From JAEYZS01 sp964469265 (lineage in GTDB: Bacteria > Bdellovibrionota > Bdellovibrionia > Bdellovibrionales > JAEYZS01), in the NCBI GenBank assembly GCA_964469265.1, contig CAYXYF010000001.1, forward strand, positions 62,001 to 126,000: a stretch of 64,000 nt of DNA, written 5' to 3'. Both the position numbers and the translations under genes were made by a program. This document shows positions 8,202 through 16,866 of this stretch, piece by piece (position 1 is the first letter of the stretch; each line of letters starts with the position of its first letter). The notes beneath the pieces are model-generated. The model searched no databases. It saw only the letters and a program-made list of their open reading frames with translations, and was not told the origin of the DNA.

Positions 8202-9581
8202 TTAATTGGGTTCAACTATTCGGCCAATCAAATCATATTCCATCGAGTCTGTCACTTCGACACGGACAATCTCACCAACATTGGCATCGCCTTCATTAAT
8301 ATAAACTATACCGTCAATATCTGGGGCTTGTTGCGTGGTGCGACCCTTTAGGAGTAACTCAGACTCTTCGCTCTCGCCCTCAACTAAAACATCAACAGTT
8401 TTGCCGATAAGTTTTTTATGAGCGTTTTTGCTAATTGGAACTTGCGCCGACATCAATTTATGAAAACGTTCTTCTTTTATTTCTTCGTCGAGCTGATCAA
8501 GCATCTTACCGCCTGCAGTTCCTTCTTCTGGTGAGTACTGAAAACACCCAACGCGGTCAAACTTTTGTTCTTTAACGAATTCTAAAAGTTCTTCAAATTG
8601 TTCATCGGTTTCGCCTGGAAAGCCCACAATAAACTGTGTCCTGATAACGGCCTCTGGTATTTCTTGGCGGATCATATTTAACGTGCTCACGATCTCTTCT
8701 CTTGTCATTTTACGATTCATTTTTTTAAGCATTTCATTGTTGATGTGCTGTAGAGGCATATCGAAGTACTTAACTAAGTTATCTCGCTCTTTAATGAGCT
8801 TTACCATTTCTGGAGTAATCCCGTCTGGGTATAAATAAAGAACACGAATCCACTTTAAACCTGGAACATCCGACAAAGCTCTTAAAAGCTCCACGGGACT
8901 TTCTGAGCGCTCAGGATTTTTTCGTTTTAAATCCCAACCATAATCTGTAAAGTCATGAGAGATAACATTGATCTCTTTAACTCCACCTGCAACAAGAAGC
9001 TTCGCCTCGTTTACAACATGTTCAAGGGACCTTGACTGTAAATTGCCACGAATCTTTGGAATTGCACAAAATGCACAACGCTTTAAACATCCTTCAGAAA
9101 TTTTTAAGTACGCCCGGTGAGGCATCTGTGAATTAATCCGCGGTGTATTTTCTTGCTGTAAGTATGTCGGAAGATTAAAAAACTTTTTCTTGCTAGGATC
9201 GACTCTGTTTTCATCCAATATCTTAACGATGTTTTGGAATTCGCCTGATCCTACAAAAACATCGGCCTCGGGTAAATCTTCAACAAGCTGATCTTTGTAT
9301 CGCTGGGTAAGACATCCCGCCACGACAAGTTGCTTAAGTTGTCCTTCTTCTTTCATACGCGACATTTCAAAAATCGCACTTAAAGATTCTTTCTTCGCCT
9401 CTTCGATAAATCCGCATGTGTTGATGATAATTGTTTCCGCATTTTCTGCGCTGTCGGTGACTTCGTATTCTGCTTGCGCCAAAGAACCTATCATCATTTC
9501 AGAATCAACAAGGTTTTTCGGACAACCCAAACTAATGAAGTGCACTTTTCTTTTTTGAGAAGAAGTTTTGGTATCAGACAT
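8202..9581 (-). CDS. rimO: Ribosomal protein S12 methylthiotransferase RimO
   Basis: RimO adds a methylthio group to the conserved aspartate of ribosomal protein S12. The 459-residue protein shows the three N-terminal cysteines that bind the auxiliary 4Fe-4S cluster (C20 in ISLGCPKNLVDSE, C56 in NTCGFI, C90 in AGCLTQ), the radical SAM motif CLKRCAFC (C165, C169, C172) and a C-terminal TRAM domain (about 390-455). SLGCPKNLVDSE separates RimO from MiaB. An AGGTGG site precedes the ATG. It is the last gene of a seven-gene minus-strand operon. Confidence 0.95.
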   Translation of the reverse strand: MSDTKTSSQKRKVHFISLGCPKNLVDSEMMIGSLAQAEYEVTDSAENAETIIINTCGFIEEAKKESLSAIFEMSRMKEEGQLKQLVVAGCLTQRYKDQLVEDLPEADVFVGSGEFQNIVKILDENRVDPSKKKFFNLPTYLQQENTPRINSQMPHRAYLKISEGCLKRCAFCAIPKIRGNLQSRSLEHVVNEAKLLVAGGVKEINVISHDFTDYGWDLKRKNPERSESPVELLRALSDVPGLKWIRVLYLYPDGITPEMVKLIKERDNLVKYFDMPLQHINNEMLKKMNRKMTREEIVSTLNMIRQEIPEAVIRTQFIVGFPGETDEQFEELLEFVKEQKFDRVGCFQYSPEEGTAGGKMLDQLDEEIKEERFHKLMSAQVPISKNAHKKLIGKTVDVLVEGESEESELLLKGRTTQQAPDIDGIVYINEGDANVGEIVRVEVTDSMEYDLIGRIVEPN

Positions 9582-9598
9582 GTTAAACCACCTCGCAA

Positions 9599-10981
9599 TT
9601 AGAGATGGGTGACGCTTGAGTTTTTTGGCGGCCTAAACTGAAAGACCCTTGATGGAACTTTGGGTTCAAAGTCCTGGTCTGTAAACTGAAGTTGGGTTTG
9701 GTTTCCCAATGAATCCCAAAATGTGAGAGATGTAATAAGTTCGGATTGGTAATCGACTTTGAGTTCGACTCTATCGACTTGGTCAGCCTTTTTCTTGGGT
9801 GTGAGCTTATATATAATTTCATCATTTTTTCCGCTTGAGCTTTCTATTTTGTAATCTCTCTTCAACTTGCCAACACCCTGGAAGATACTTAAAAAGGCCT
9901 GATTCTTTAGGCTTTTGGCAGACTTAGAATGTAGTATTTGTACTTTATCCTGCGCATCGTCAAGCGGATAATCCACCACCCAGATATTTTTACCATCCAT
10001 AATAATCATATGTTTGTTAGGCAATTCAGCCTCAAGCTTAAATCTCCCTCCAGGAGCCAAATAGATTTTACCTGAGTAGGATTTTGTCCTCTCCAAGAGC
10101 GCCTGAGTCACTGCAAACTTAGCTGCCATTACAACAAAATATGACGTGTATTTTTTTTCTACTGTCTCAAGCAGTTTGGCCTGATTAACAGATTCTCCAG
10201 ATGGAATGCGCTTACTATTCCCAGAAGGAACAAGGTTGAGTTCATTTGCAATTTCAGATCGCACATTCTCAGAGCGAGTAACTGGAGCCGTCTTTTTAGT
10301 CTTTACATTGGGCGAAGACAAACTTGCTAAAACAACCGCACTCGGAGGAGGCGCGCCCAAGGACTTCGCTTCAACCTTTTTTTTGGGCTCAGCACCTTGA
10401 ATAGTGGGCTCAACGTTGAAGAGCTGATCTGGTGTTTTTGCGACGGGCTCTGGAGGAGGGGGCGCTTCTTTGGGAGTGCGGTCTTGATGCGCTTGCACTA
10501 GGTTGCCCACCATACTTTCAACAACCGCAGTCGGAATTGAAGCCAGTGGTCCTTTGACCTTAGAGGGCTGCGAGTTGTTTTTTGCATTATAGTCAGATCT
10601 AAAAAACTCGCGCTCCTTGTGATAGATTTCCCCAAGGTTTTCGTTATCATAAGCTGACTTTCTGTTTTGGCTCTTTCTTAAGGTCACTGCTTCTTCGGCT
10701 TTCTTTGGAGCTGCTTTCTTTGTGACGGCTTTTCTTGTGGCTGCTTTTTTTGGCGGGTTTTTGCGGACCACTTTTTTTCGGCTCTTCTTTGTGACCTTTT
10801 TTTTCGAAGAAGCTTTTGATTTAGATTTAGCCGACGTTTTTACTGAGGTTTTAGTTTTTTTAGGTGATGTGACCTTTGTTTTTGATGTCTTTGATTTTGC
10901 CCGAGACTTTTCCGCGAAGCCGAGGCCTGATGTAAAGGTAATGAGCACGGCCATGAAGGTCGCTAAAAAAATTCGAGTCAT
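9599..10981 (-). CDS. LolA-like periplasmic protein with Lys/Ala-rich N-terminal region
   Basis: The 460-residue protein has a signal peptide (1 to about 23, ending GLGFA), then a very basic low-complexity stretch (about 24-110, repeated KKAxxKK and KSKxK units), a proline-rich linker, and a C-terminal LolA-type lipoprotein-carrier domain (about 275-455; TKSYSGKIYLAPGGRFKLE, GKNIWVVDYPLDDAQ, FLSIFQGVGKL). LolA carries lipoproteins across the periplasm. Normal LolA is about 200 residues, so the basic extension is unusual; it could bind peptidoglycan, LPS or nucleic acid. It sits between comF and rimO. Confidence 0.7.
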   Translation of the reverse strand: MTRIFLATFMAVLITFTSGLGFAEKSRAKSKTSKTKVTSPKKTKTSVKTSAKSKSKASSKKKVTKKSRKKVVRKNPPKKAATRKAVTKKAAPKKAEEAVTLRKSQNRKSAYDNENLGEIYHKEREFFRSDYNAKNNSQPSKVKGPLASIPTAVVESMVGNLVQAHQDRTPKEAPPPPEPVAKTPDQLFNVEPTIQGAEPKKKVEAKSLGAPPPSAVVLASLSSPNVKTKKTAPVTRSENVRSEIANELNLVPSGNSKRIPSGESVNQAKLLETVEKKYTSYFVVMAAKFAVTQALLERTKSYSGKIYLAPGGRFKLEAELPNKHMIIMDGKNIWVVDYPLDDAQDKVQILHSKSAKSLKNQAFLSIFQGVGKLKRDYKIESSSGKNDEIIYKLTPKKKADQVDRVELKVDYQSELITSLTFWDSLGNQTQLQFTDQDFEPKVPSRVFQFRPPKNSSVTHL

Positions 10982-11003
10982 ATTATTCTATGATATCAAA
11001 ACT

Positions 11004-11627
11004 CTAATATCCTCGGCAAGCGAGCGCCCACACTTCGATTTTATTTAGACCTTTGATTGCCCTACTTGCCGCCAACACCGTGGCGCCCGTTGTAACCAAG
11101 TCATCAACAAGTATGACTTTGTCAAAATTTGCCAAGCGATCTTTTGCCCCTATAAGGTTCTGAAACCTTGCGGTTTTCTTAAGGTATTTCTGCCCGACTT
11201 TCTTATTTTTCCAATAAAGAAGGGTCTTCATTTCATATCCGCACTGCTCCGCAATTTCTTCTGCAAGATAATAGGAATGGTCTTTTGCCCCGACCTTGGT
11301 TGGGGGTATTGGAATGACAACGCATTTTTCGTTGGTGAAGTTACGAAGAGCTACTTCTTTGGCAAAATATTTTAGTGCTGGCCTTGGAGTTCCTCCTTTT
11401 AGACCACGAATCACATTACCCACAGTTTCATCCCCATTGCTCCACTGGTAGAGCGCTCGGATGGCAAAGTTCACATTTCGTAATTCGCAATGGTTTTTAG
11501 GTAAACGAAACTTTTCAAGTTGAATCATACAGCTTTTGCAAAAAAGCTGAATTTTGAATTCATAGCCACCACAGTTTTTACAATTTCTAAAATATGAAAA
11601 TAAACTCACTCCTAGGAGTAGCTGCAA
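11004..11627 (-). CDS. comF: ComF family phosphoribosyltransferase-like protein
   Basis: This 207-residue ComF/GntX protein has an N-terminal four-cysteine zinc motif (C16, C19, C30, C33) and a C-terminal phosphoribosyltransferase domain with the PRPP motif VILVDDLVTTGAT. ComF proteins take part in DNA uptake in naturally competent bacteria, and relatives act in DNA or iron-sulfur metabolism; the exact role here is unknown. The start appears to be TTG at 11627 with a short TAGG site; a GTG at 11609 is a weaker choice. It lies 105 bp after gpmI in the same direction. Confidence 0.85.
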   Translation of the reverse strand: MQLLLGVSLFSYFRNCKNCGGYEFKIQLFCKSCMIQLEKFRLPKNHCELRNVNFAIRALYQWSNGDETVGNVIRGLKGGTPRPALKYFAKEVALRNFTNEKCVVIPIPPTKVGAKDHSYYLAEEIAEQCGYEMKTLLYWKNKKVGQKYLKKTARFQNLIGAKDRLANFDKVILVDDLVTTGATVLAASRAIKGLNKIEVWALACRGY

Positions 11628-11661
11628 AAACCTAACCTACGAAAAGTCATTTAAATCGAAT

Positions 11662-11693
11662 AGTAATAAAATTTGTGCTCGGGAATGTCCGAG
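11662..11693 (-). terminator. Weak terminator-like hairpin after gpmI
   Basis: On the minus strand CTCGG (11693-11689) pairs with CCGAG (11682-11678) around a six-base loop and is followed by CACAAATTTTATT. The 5-bp stem is short and the T-tract interrupted, so read-through into comF is likely. Confidence 0.25.
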
Positions 11694-11732
11694 ATCCGTA
11701 AACAGAGCGAGTGTTTGTCCGCATAGCGTTGC

Positions 11733-13244
11733 CTATTCCAGAAGACTTTGTCCCGTCATTTCTCCTGGCTTGCTCCACCCAAACAGCTCTAAAATTGTCG
11801 GAGCCACATCACATAAGGCTCCGTCTTTTAATTTCCGATTTTTATTTTTTTCAGAAATCAAAATACATGGAACGGGATTCATTGAATGCTGGGTCATAGT
11901 ATCACCCGTTTCTGATATCATCTCTTCAACATTTCCGTGATCTGCTGTGATTAAGATTTCAAAAGAATTTTTTAGAGCCTCAGCCTCTAAACGGCCCAAG
12001 CATTCATCGATCACCTCAACGGCACGGATGGCGGCAGCCTCGTTACCTGTATGGCCAACCATATCGCCATTGGCAAAGTTCACTACGATAAGAGAATAAT
12101 CTTTATTTAGCCCCTCTAAAACTTTTTGTGTCACTTCAAAGGCACTCATTTCGGGCTTTTCATCATAGGTCTTTACGTCTTTAGGTGATGGAATTAAGAT
12201 TCTATCTTCTCCTTCAAAAGGATGCTCTACTCCGCCATTGAAAAAATATGTGACGTGCGCATACTTCTCAGTTTCAGCCACCCGTAACTGTTTTAATTTT
12301 TTTTGGGAAACAAGTTCTCCTAAAATATTTGTTAATGGTTGCTGGTCAAATAAGACGGGAAACGGGAAATCTTTTTGATACCGTGTCATCGTAATCCAGT
12401 TTTCTGGAGAAACTTGGACGTCGACTGGGAATTCTTCAAAGCCTGGCAGCGCCATGGCCTGAGAGAGTTCGCGCGCACGGTCTGCTCTATAATTAAAAAA
12501 TAAAACCTGATCTTGAGGAGAGATGCGCACTCCGCCTCGGACTTGTCTCGGCAAGACAAACTCATCGGTTTCTTCGTTTTTATATGCATCAAGGATTGCT
12601 TCTTCTGCTGAATCAAACTCTTCAACAGAGCCTTCTTGAGTCAACGCCTGATATGCTTGAGAGATTCTCTCCCATCTTTTATCACGGTCCATTGCATAGA
12701 AACGACCAACGACGGTTGAAATTTGAACGTTCGGCATTAAATCGATTTGAGTTTGTAAGTTACGAATATAATCTATGCCGCTTTTTGGGGGAGTATCCCG
12801 GCCATCAGTAATAATATGAATGAACACAGGCTTATCTTTTGAAATGCCTTGGACTGCCTCTAAGAGCTTCAGCAAATGGACTTGATCAGAATGAACCCCA
12901 CCGTCTGAGAGAAGACCAATAAAGTGCAATGCGCCCTTTGGATTACTTGCCACTCTTTGAAGGTGTTCAAGAGTTTCAAAGCCTTTTTCGCGAATGTATT
13001 TATTAATTTTTGTTAGCTCTTGGTAAACAACTCGTCCTGATCCTAAATTGAGATGGCCCACTTCTGAGTTTCCCATAATTCCTGGGGGCAATCCCACCTC
13101 CTCGCCTGAGTTAAGTAAAAGGCTATGAGGATATTCTTTTAAATAACGATCATAGTTTGGAGTCTTTGCTAGATAAATAGCGTTGTGTTCTTTTTTTTCT
13201 GAGTGACCAAATCCATCAAGGATAACTAACAGTGCTTTATTCAT
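11733..13244 (-). CDS. gpmI: 2,3-bisphosphoglycerate-independent phosphoglycerate mutase
   Basis: GpmI interconverts 3- and 2-phosphoglycerate in glycolysis and gluconeogenesis using two metal ions. The 503-residue protein shows the metal ligand in VILDGFGH (D10), the phosphoserine nucleophile in MGNSEVGHLNLG (S60), the FIHIITDGRDTPP segment, and C-terminal metal residues in NFANGDMVGHTGN and TADHGNVEEM. Length equals the family norm. It is inside the obgE-to-rimO operon. Confidence 0.96.
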   Translation of the reverse strand: MNKALLVILDGFGHSEKKEHNAIYLAKTPNYDRYLKEYPHSLLLNSGEEVGLPPGIMGNSEVGHLNLGSGRVVYQELTKINKYIREKGFETLEHLQRVASNPKGALHFIGLLSDGGVHSDQVHLLKLLEAVQGISKDKPVFIHIITDGRDTPPKSGIDYIRNLQTQIDLMPNVQISTVVGRFYAMDRDKRWERISQAYQALTQEGSVEEFDSAEEAILDAYKNEETDEFVLPRQVRGGVRISPQDQVLFFNYRADRARELSQAMALPGFEEFPVDVQVSPENWITMTRYQKDFPFPVLFDQQPLTNILGELVSQKKLKQLRVAETEKYAHVTYFFNGGVEHPFEGEDRILIPSPKDVKTYDEKPEMSAFEVTQKVLEGLNKDYSLIVVNFANGDMVGHTGNEAAAIRAVEVIDECLGRLEAEALKNSFEILITADHGNVEEMISETGDTMTQHSMNPVPCILISEKNKNRKLKDGALCDVAPTILELFGWSKPGEMTGQSLLE

Positions 13245-13296
13245 GCCCCCAGATTATTAGAACTTTGGTTAGAATGCAATTTAAGAGCAACTGAAA

Positions 13297-13767
13297 CTAT
13301 TCGTTGTGATAAGGAATTCCATTTTGAATTGTAAACGCTCTATATATTTGTTCTAACGCAGCCACCAGCGCGACATGATGGTTCATGACCATCTTAGATA
13401 ATGCGATTTTCTTATTGGCTCTGTCTTGGACTTTATCGGAGACTCCGAAGGCACCTCCGATAAGAAACACAATTCGCTTTGGATTTGAATCCATTGCCGT
13501 TTGAAACTGTTTTGAAAAATCTAAAGAATCGCTAGTCTTGCCTCTTTCATCAAACAAGATCAAATGATCCTGATCCTTTAGCTTAGAGAGTATGGACTTT
13601 GCCTCTTCTTGGATCTTCTGCTCTTTTTGCCCACGCGCCAGTGGAGGACTTTTAATTCTGATGAGTTCAAAATCACAAAACCGTGCGATTTTTTCTGAGT
13701 AAACATTTTGAGCTTCTACGGCCCAATTTTCTTTTTGAGATTCAACATAGAAAAGAGCAACTTTCAT
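13297..13767 (-). CDS. rlmH: 23S rRNA (pseudouridine1915-N3)-methyltransferase RlmH
   Basis: RlmH is a small SPOUT methyltransferase that modifies pseudouridine 1915 of 23S rRNA in 70S ribosomes. The 156-residue protein has the family SAM-binding knot FLIGGAFGVSD (about 101-111) and the characteristic C-terminus LEQIYRAFTIQNGIPYHNE. The gene follows the nadD-rsfS fusion by 6 bp. Its pairing with rsfS (another ribosome factor) is common in bacteria. Confidence 0.95.
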   Translation of the reverse strand: MKVALFYVESQKENWAVEAQNVYSEKIARFCDFELIRIKSPPLARGQKEQKIQEEAKSILSKLKDQDHLILFDERGKTSDSLDFSKQFQTAMDSNPKRIVFLIGGAFGVSDKVQDRANKKIALSKMVMNHHVALVAALEQIYRAFTIQNGIPYHNE

Positions 13768-13773
13768 TTAAAG

Positions 13774-14802
13774 TCACTTTTCCTTAATGGCGCTATCCTT
13801 GAGATTAAGATCAATGCCTTCTTTCCACAATTCTTCTAAGCGGTACTCGTTTCTGACATAATCATAGAAGGCATGGACAATGAGTGCACCGTAATCAATT
13901 AGAACCCAACGGCCTTCTTCTAATCCCTCAAGGCTAATAGGTAAAACATTATATTCTTCTTTTACAAAGCGTACTAAGGAGTTTGCGAGCGCGACTGTTT
14001 GCTTCGTGCTAGTTCCTGAACAAATAAGAGAGTATTCACTCGGTGCACTTAAACTTCTTAAGTCAAAGCCTCTGACGTTAATTCCTTTTTTATCAAACAA
14101 AACTTGTGCGCAAAGTCGGGTGAACTCTTCAAAATCTGGAATTTTTTTATCCAGAGGAGCATAGAGATCGTTTTCTTTAATATAGTTTTCAACTTCAAAA
14201 CTGAGATAAGAGTCTACACTTCTGCGCAATTTCAGACGCTTTCTAACTTGAGTTGCGGAAATATCTAAATCTTCAAGCTGTGTGTAAATAATCTGCCGTC
14301 CCGATTTTAGCTTGGCAATTCCGCTAGGTTCAAAAGTTTTAATGAGCGGCTGAACTCCCTTCGGAAAGTCTTCAATGTCAAAAGGTAAATCCGAATGCGG
14401 ACGAGTTGTTACGACTAAGTTTGACGCCTTAAGGATGTCTTCAAAGTTTTTCCATTGATCGAGTGCTTCAAAAGTATCTGCACCCATAATAAAGTAAATA
14501 TTTTCTGAACCATATTTTGATTCATAATAACGAATTGTCTCAATCGTATAGCTCAACCCACCCCGCGCAATTTCTTGCTCGTCTACTGCAACGTTTTTCT
14601 CATCTTTGATTGCAAGCTTAATCATATTCACGCGGTGCTCACCTGATGGCATATCAGCGTCTTGGCGAAGTGGATTTTTGTTATTTGGAACAATGAAAAG
14701 TTTGGAGAGTTTGTTTTTATCCATGACCATACGCAAACTATTAAGATGACCTGCATGAATCGGGTTAAAACTACCGCCAAAAATTCCAATCTTTTCTTTC
14801 AT
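13774..14802 (-). CDS. Fused nicotinate-nucleotide adenylyltransferase / ribosome silencing factor (NadD-RsfS)
   Basis: One 342-residue reading frame joins two normally separate proteins. Residues about 3-200 are NadD, which makes deaminoNAD from NaMN and ATP: GGSFNPIHAGHL (the GxFxPxHxGH nucleotidylyl motif) and ISATQVRKRL (the ISSTxIR motif). Residues about 220-330 are RsfS, which blocks ribosome subunit joining via L14: GFDLRSLS, SGTSTKQTVALANSLV, EGRWVLIDYGALIVHAFYD and YRLEELW. No stop or internal start with a good ribosome site separates them. An upstream in-frame TTG (14817) lies within the GGAG site, so the ATG at 14802 is preferred. It sits between obgE and rlmH. Confidence 0.9.
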   Translation of the reverse strand: MKEKIGIFGGSFNPIHAGHLNSLRMVMDKNKLSKLFIVPNNKNPLRQDADMPSGEHRVNMIKLAIKDEKNVAVDEQEIARGGLSYTIETIRYYESKYGSENIYFIMGADTFEALDQWKNFEDILKASNLVVTTRPHSDLPFDIEDFPKGVQPLIKTFEPSGIAKLKSGRQIIYTQLEDLDISATQVRKRLKLRRSVDSYLSFEVENYIKENDLYAPLDKKIPDFEEFTRLCAQVLFDKKGINVRGFDLRSLSAPSEYSLICSGTSTKQTVALANSLVRFVKEEYNVLPISLEGLEEGRWVLIDYGALIVHAFYDYVRNEYRLEELWKEGIDLNLKDSAIKEK

Positions 14803-14824
14803 ATATTTTTTCTCCAAAACTTTC

Positions 14825-15841
14825 TTAATCTCTACTTCGCACTAAACTGTTGAGCTCAAAGACAACTTCTTTTAAGCCATATCCACTTAAGCCCGATACC
14901 AAAAAGACCTTATAACCTTTTTTCTCAAATGACCTTTTAATTCCCATCAGCTCATCGGAATCCACAATATCACATTTATTAAGCGCAACCACCTGAGGCC
15001 GCGTCGATAAAGGACTCTCTTGATCCTTGAGTTCATCATAGGACTTAAGCTCGTTATTAATCATCTCAAAGCTTTCAAGAGGCGGATGCTCGTTCATAGG
15101 GCTAACATCTACCACATGTAGAAAGCATTTTGTTTTTTCAATATGTTTTAAAAATTTAATCCCTAAACCCGCACCAGCGTGAGCTCCTGGAATTAACCCC
15201 GGAATATCTGCTACAACAAATGAGGATTCATCACCCGCCTGAACAACGCCTAAGTTCGGAACTAATGTTGTAAACGGATAATCAGCAATTTTTGGGCGAG
15301 CAGCAGATATTTTTGAAATCAAAGTTGATTTGCCCGCGTTAGGAAATCCAATTATTCCCACATCGGCTAATAGTTTGAGTTCAACAGACACTTGCCGGGC
15401 CTCGCCAGGCTCTCCTGGCTGAGCGTGGGTCGGTGCTTGGTTTACAGAGTTTTTAAAAAAGTTATTTCCTTTTCCACCGCGACCACCTTTTAAGAAAAGA
15501 ATCTCTTGTCCGTGTTCGTTGAGTTCAAACTCTACGCCCGTTTCTTTGTCTCGAATTATAGTTCCCAGAGGCAACTCCAAAATGAGGTCCTTGCCTTCTT
15601 GGCCAGAGCAGCGTTGAGACTGTCCTGGGTGACCATCCTCAGCTTTAAATACGCGTTTAAATTTTAAACCCAACAGTGAATTAAGATGAGAGGTCGCCTT
15701 AAAGATAACATGCCCACCGCGACCACCATCACCGCCGTCAGGACCACCTCTTGCTACATATTTTTCTCGACGAAAACTGACTTTGCCTGGGCCCCCTTTT
15801 CCAGACTCAACAGTAATTATCGCTTCATCTACGAACTTCAT
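14825..15841 (-). CDS. obgE: GTPase Obg/CgtA
   Basis: Obg is an essential GTPase in 50S ribosome assembly and stress control. The 338-residue protein has the glycine-rich Obg fold (1-158), then the G domain: GFPNAGKST (165-173), the switch T191, DIPGLIPGAHAGAGLG (212-227) and NKCD (about 288). It lacks the variable C-terminal OCT domain, like many proteobacterial-type Obg proteins. It opens the obgE/nadD-rsfS/rlmH/gpmI/comF/lolA-like/rimO run, downstream of the rpmA terminator. Confidence 0.96.
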   Translation of the reverse strand: MKFVDEAIITVESGKGGPGKVSFRREKYVARGGPDGGDGGRGGHVIFKATSHLNSLLGLKFKRVFKAEDGHPGQSQRCSGQEGKDLILELPLGTIIRDKETGVEFELNEHGQEILFLKGGRGGKGNNFFKNSVNQAPTHAQPGEPGEARQVSVELKLLADVGIIGFPNAGKSTLISKISAARPKIADYPFTTLVPNLGVVQAGDESSFVVADIPGLIPGAHAGAGLGIKFLKHIEKTKCFLHVVDVSPMNEHPPLESFEMINNELKSYDELKDQESPLSTRPQVVALNKCDIVDSDELMGIKRSFEKKGYKVFLVSGLSGYGLKEVVFELNSLVRSRD

Positions 15842-15887
15842 AATACCTCGACTCGCATTTTAAGTTGCGATGTCTTTAGATTCTTGT

Positions 15888-15919
15888 AAAAAAAAAGTAC
15901 GCGTATTAGGCGTACTTTT
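15888..15919 (-). terminator. Rho-independent terminator of rplU-rpmA
   Basis: A perfect 10-bp stem (GCGTACTTTT... arms at 15893-15902 and 15910-15919, loop of seven) is followed on the minus strand by nine T residues (15896-15888). It lies between rpmA and obgE, so obgE either has its own promoter or depends on read-through. Confidence 0.85.
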
Positions 15920-15956
15920 ATCCTTTAGCTATAACTTTAAATTCTTAAAATTATAA

Positions 15957-16226
15957 TTAAGATGCTTGAGCTTCAACAGGAACGACTGAGATCTTCAATC
16001 TTGTCTTGTTTACTCGTTCAAAGAGGACCTTCCCGTTAACTTTTGCAAAAATAGTATAGTCTTTTCCTACGCCAACATTTCGGCCTGCATGAAACTGAGT
16101 TCCTCTTTGGCGAACAATAATTGTTCCAGCGTTAACTGTTTCACCACCAAAGCGTTTTACACCTAATCGTTTACTCTGTGAGTCTCTTCCGTTTCTGGTA
16201 CTACCACCAGCTTTCTTCGATGCCAT
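15957..16226 (-). CDS. rpmA: 50S ribosomal protein L27
   Basis: L27 lies near the peptidyl transferase centre of the large subunit. The 89-residue protein begins MASKKAGGSTRNGRDS, so it has no cleaved N-terminal extension of the Firmicute type, and carries the family core GTIIVRQRGTQFHAGRNVGVGKD. It follows rplU by 20 bp, with an AGGAG site, and is followed by a strong terminator. Confidence 0.98.
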   Translation of the reverse strand: MASKKAGGSTRNGRDSQSKRLGVKRFGGETVNAGTIIVRQRGTQFHAGRNVGVGKDYTIFAKVNGKVLFERVNKTRLKISVVPVEAQAS

Positions 16227-16246
16227 ATCTTACTCCTACTTCCTAA

Positions 16247-16807
16247 TTACTTCTTCTTAGTCGCTTTTTTCTTTTTACCTGAAGACGTTTTCTTTGCTGC
16301 TTTTTTTGCGGTCTTCTTTTTTGCTGAAGTTGTTTTCTTTGCAACTTTCTTTTTCGCTTTTGCAGTTTGCTTAGCTTTTTTTGCAGCTCTTTCTTCTTTA
16401 CTTAGAGTTTGCATTTTAGCTTCTTGAGCCTCTAATCGCTCGATCTTTTTCATTGGATCAACAACAACTGGCTTTGCATCTGCCTTTACAGTTTCGCCGC
16501 CTGCAGTGATTGAGACAACAAATAATTGTGTGTATGGCTGTCTGTGGCCATTTAAACGTCTGTAGTTTTGTCTGATCTTCTTTTTAAAAATTAAAATCTT
16601 AGATGCACGGTCTTGCTGTGTAACAACAACTGTAACTTTTGCGCCCTTAACGTTTGGAGTTCCAACTAAAGGTTTCTCACCGCCTACAAACAGTACATCT
16701 TCGAGATCAAATTGTTCGCCAAGCTTTCTATCTAGCTTTTCAACTCTTAAAGTTTTCCCAGCTTCTGCGCGATACTGCTTGCTACCCGTTTCAATAATTG
16801 CGTACAT
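16247..16807 (-). CDS. rplU: 50S ribosomal protein L21 with long Lys/Ala-rich C-terminal tail
   Basis: Residues 1 to about 102 are a normal L21 (MYAIIETGSKQYRAEAG, KIRQNYRRLNGHRQPYT). A further 80 or so residues follow: a charged helix (MKKIERLEAQEAKMQTLSKE) and then a histone-H1-like run of KKAxKK repeats to the stop. Typical L21 is about 103 residues. The chosen ATG at 16807 has AGGAG eight bases upstream; an in-frame TTG seven codons earlier overlaps that site and is rejected. The tail could bind rRNA or DNA, but this is inference. Confidence 0.95.
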   Translation of the reverse strand: MYAIIETGSKQYRAEAGKTLRVEKLDRKLGEQFDLEDVLFVGGEKPLVGTPNVKGAKVTVVVTQQDRASKILIFKKKIRQNYRRLNGHRQPYTQLFVVSITAGGETVKADAKPVVVDPMKKIERLEAQEAKMQTLSKEERAAKKAKQTAKAKKKVAKKTTSAKKKTAKKAAKKTSSGKKKKATKKK

Positions 16808-16866
16808 AAAATGCGTCTCCTCTGACAAGGATCTAGAAGTATCTAAATCTCAAATAAGACAGCATA

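Noticed and set aside
9583..9825. 80-codon frame on the minus strand near the lolA-like 3' end
   Set aside because: It is in another frame of the LolA-like gene and has no sensible domain or ribosome site.
10722..11048. 108-codon Phe/Val-rich frame opposite the lysine-rich lolA-like region
   Set aside because: The apparent hydrophobic protein is just the complement of the Lys-rich codons (AAA/AAG read as TTT/CTT).
16808..16828. Longer L21 start (seven extra residues from a TTG)
   Set aside because: The extra codons cover the AGGAG ribosome site of the ATG at 16807, and L21 proteins start MYAII.
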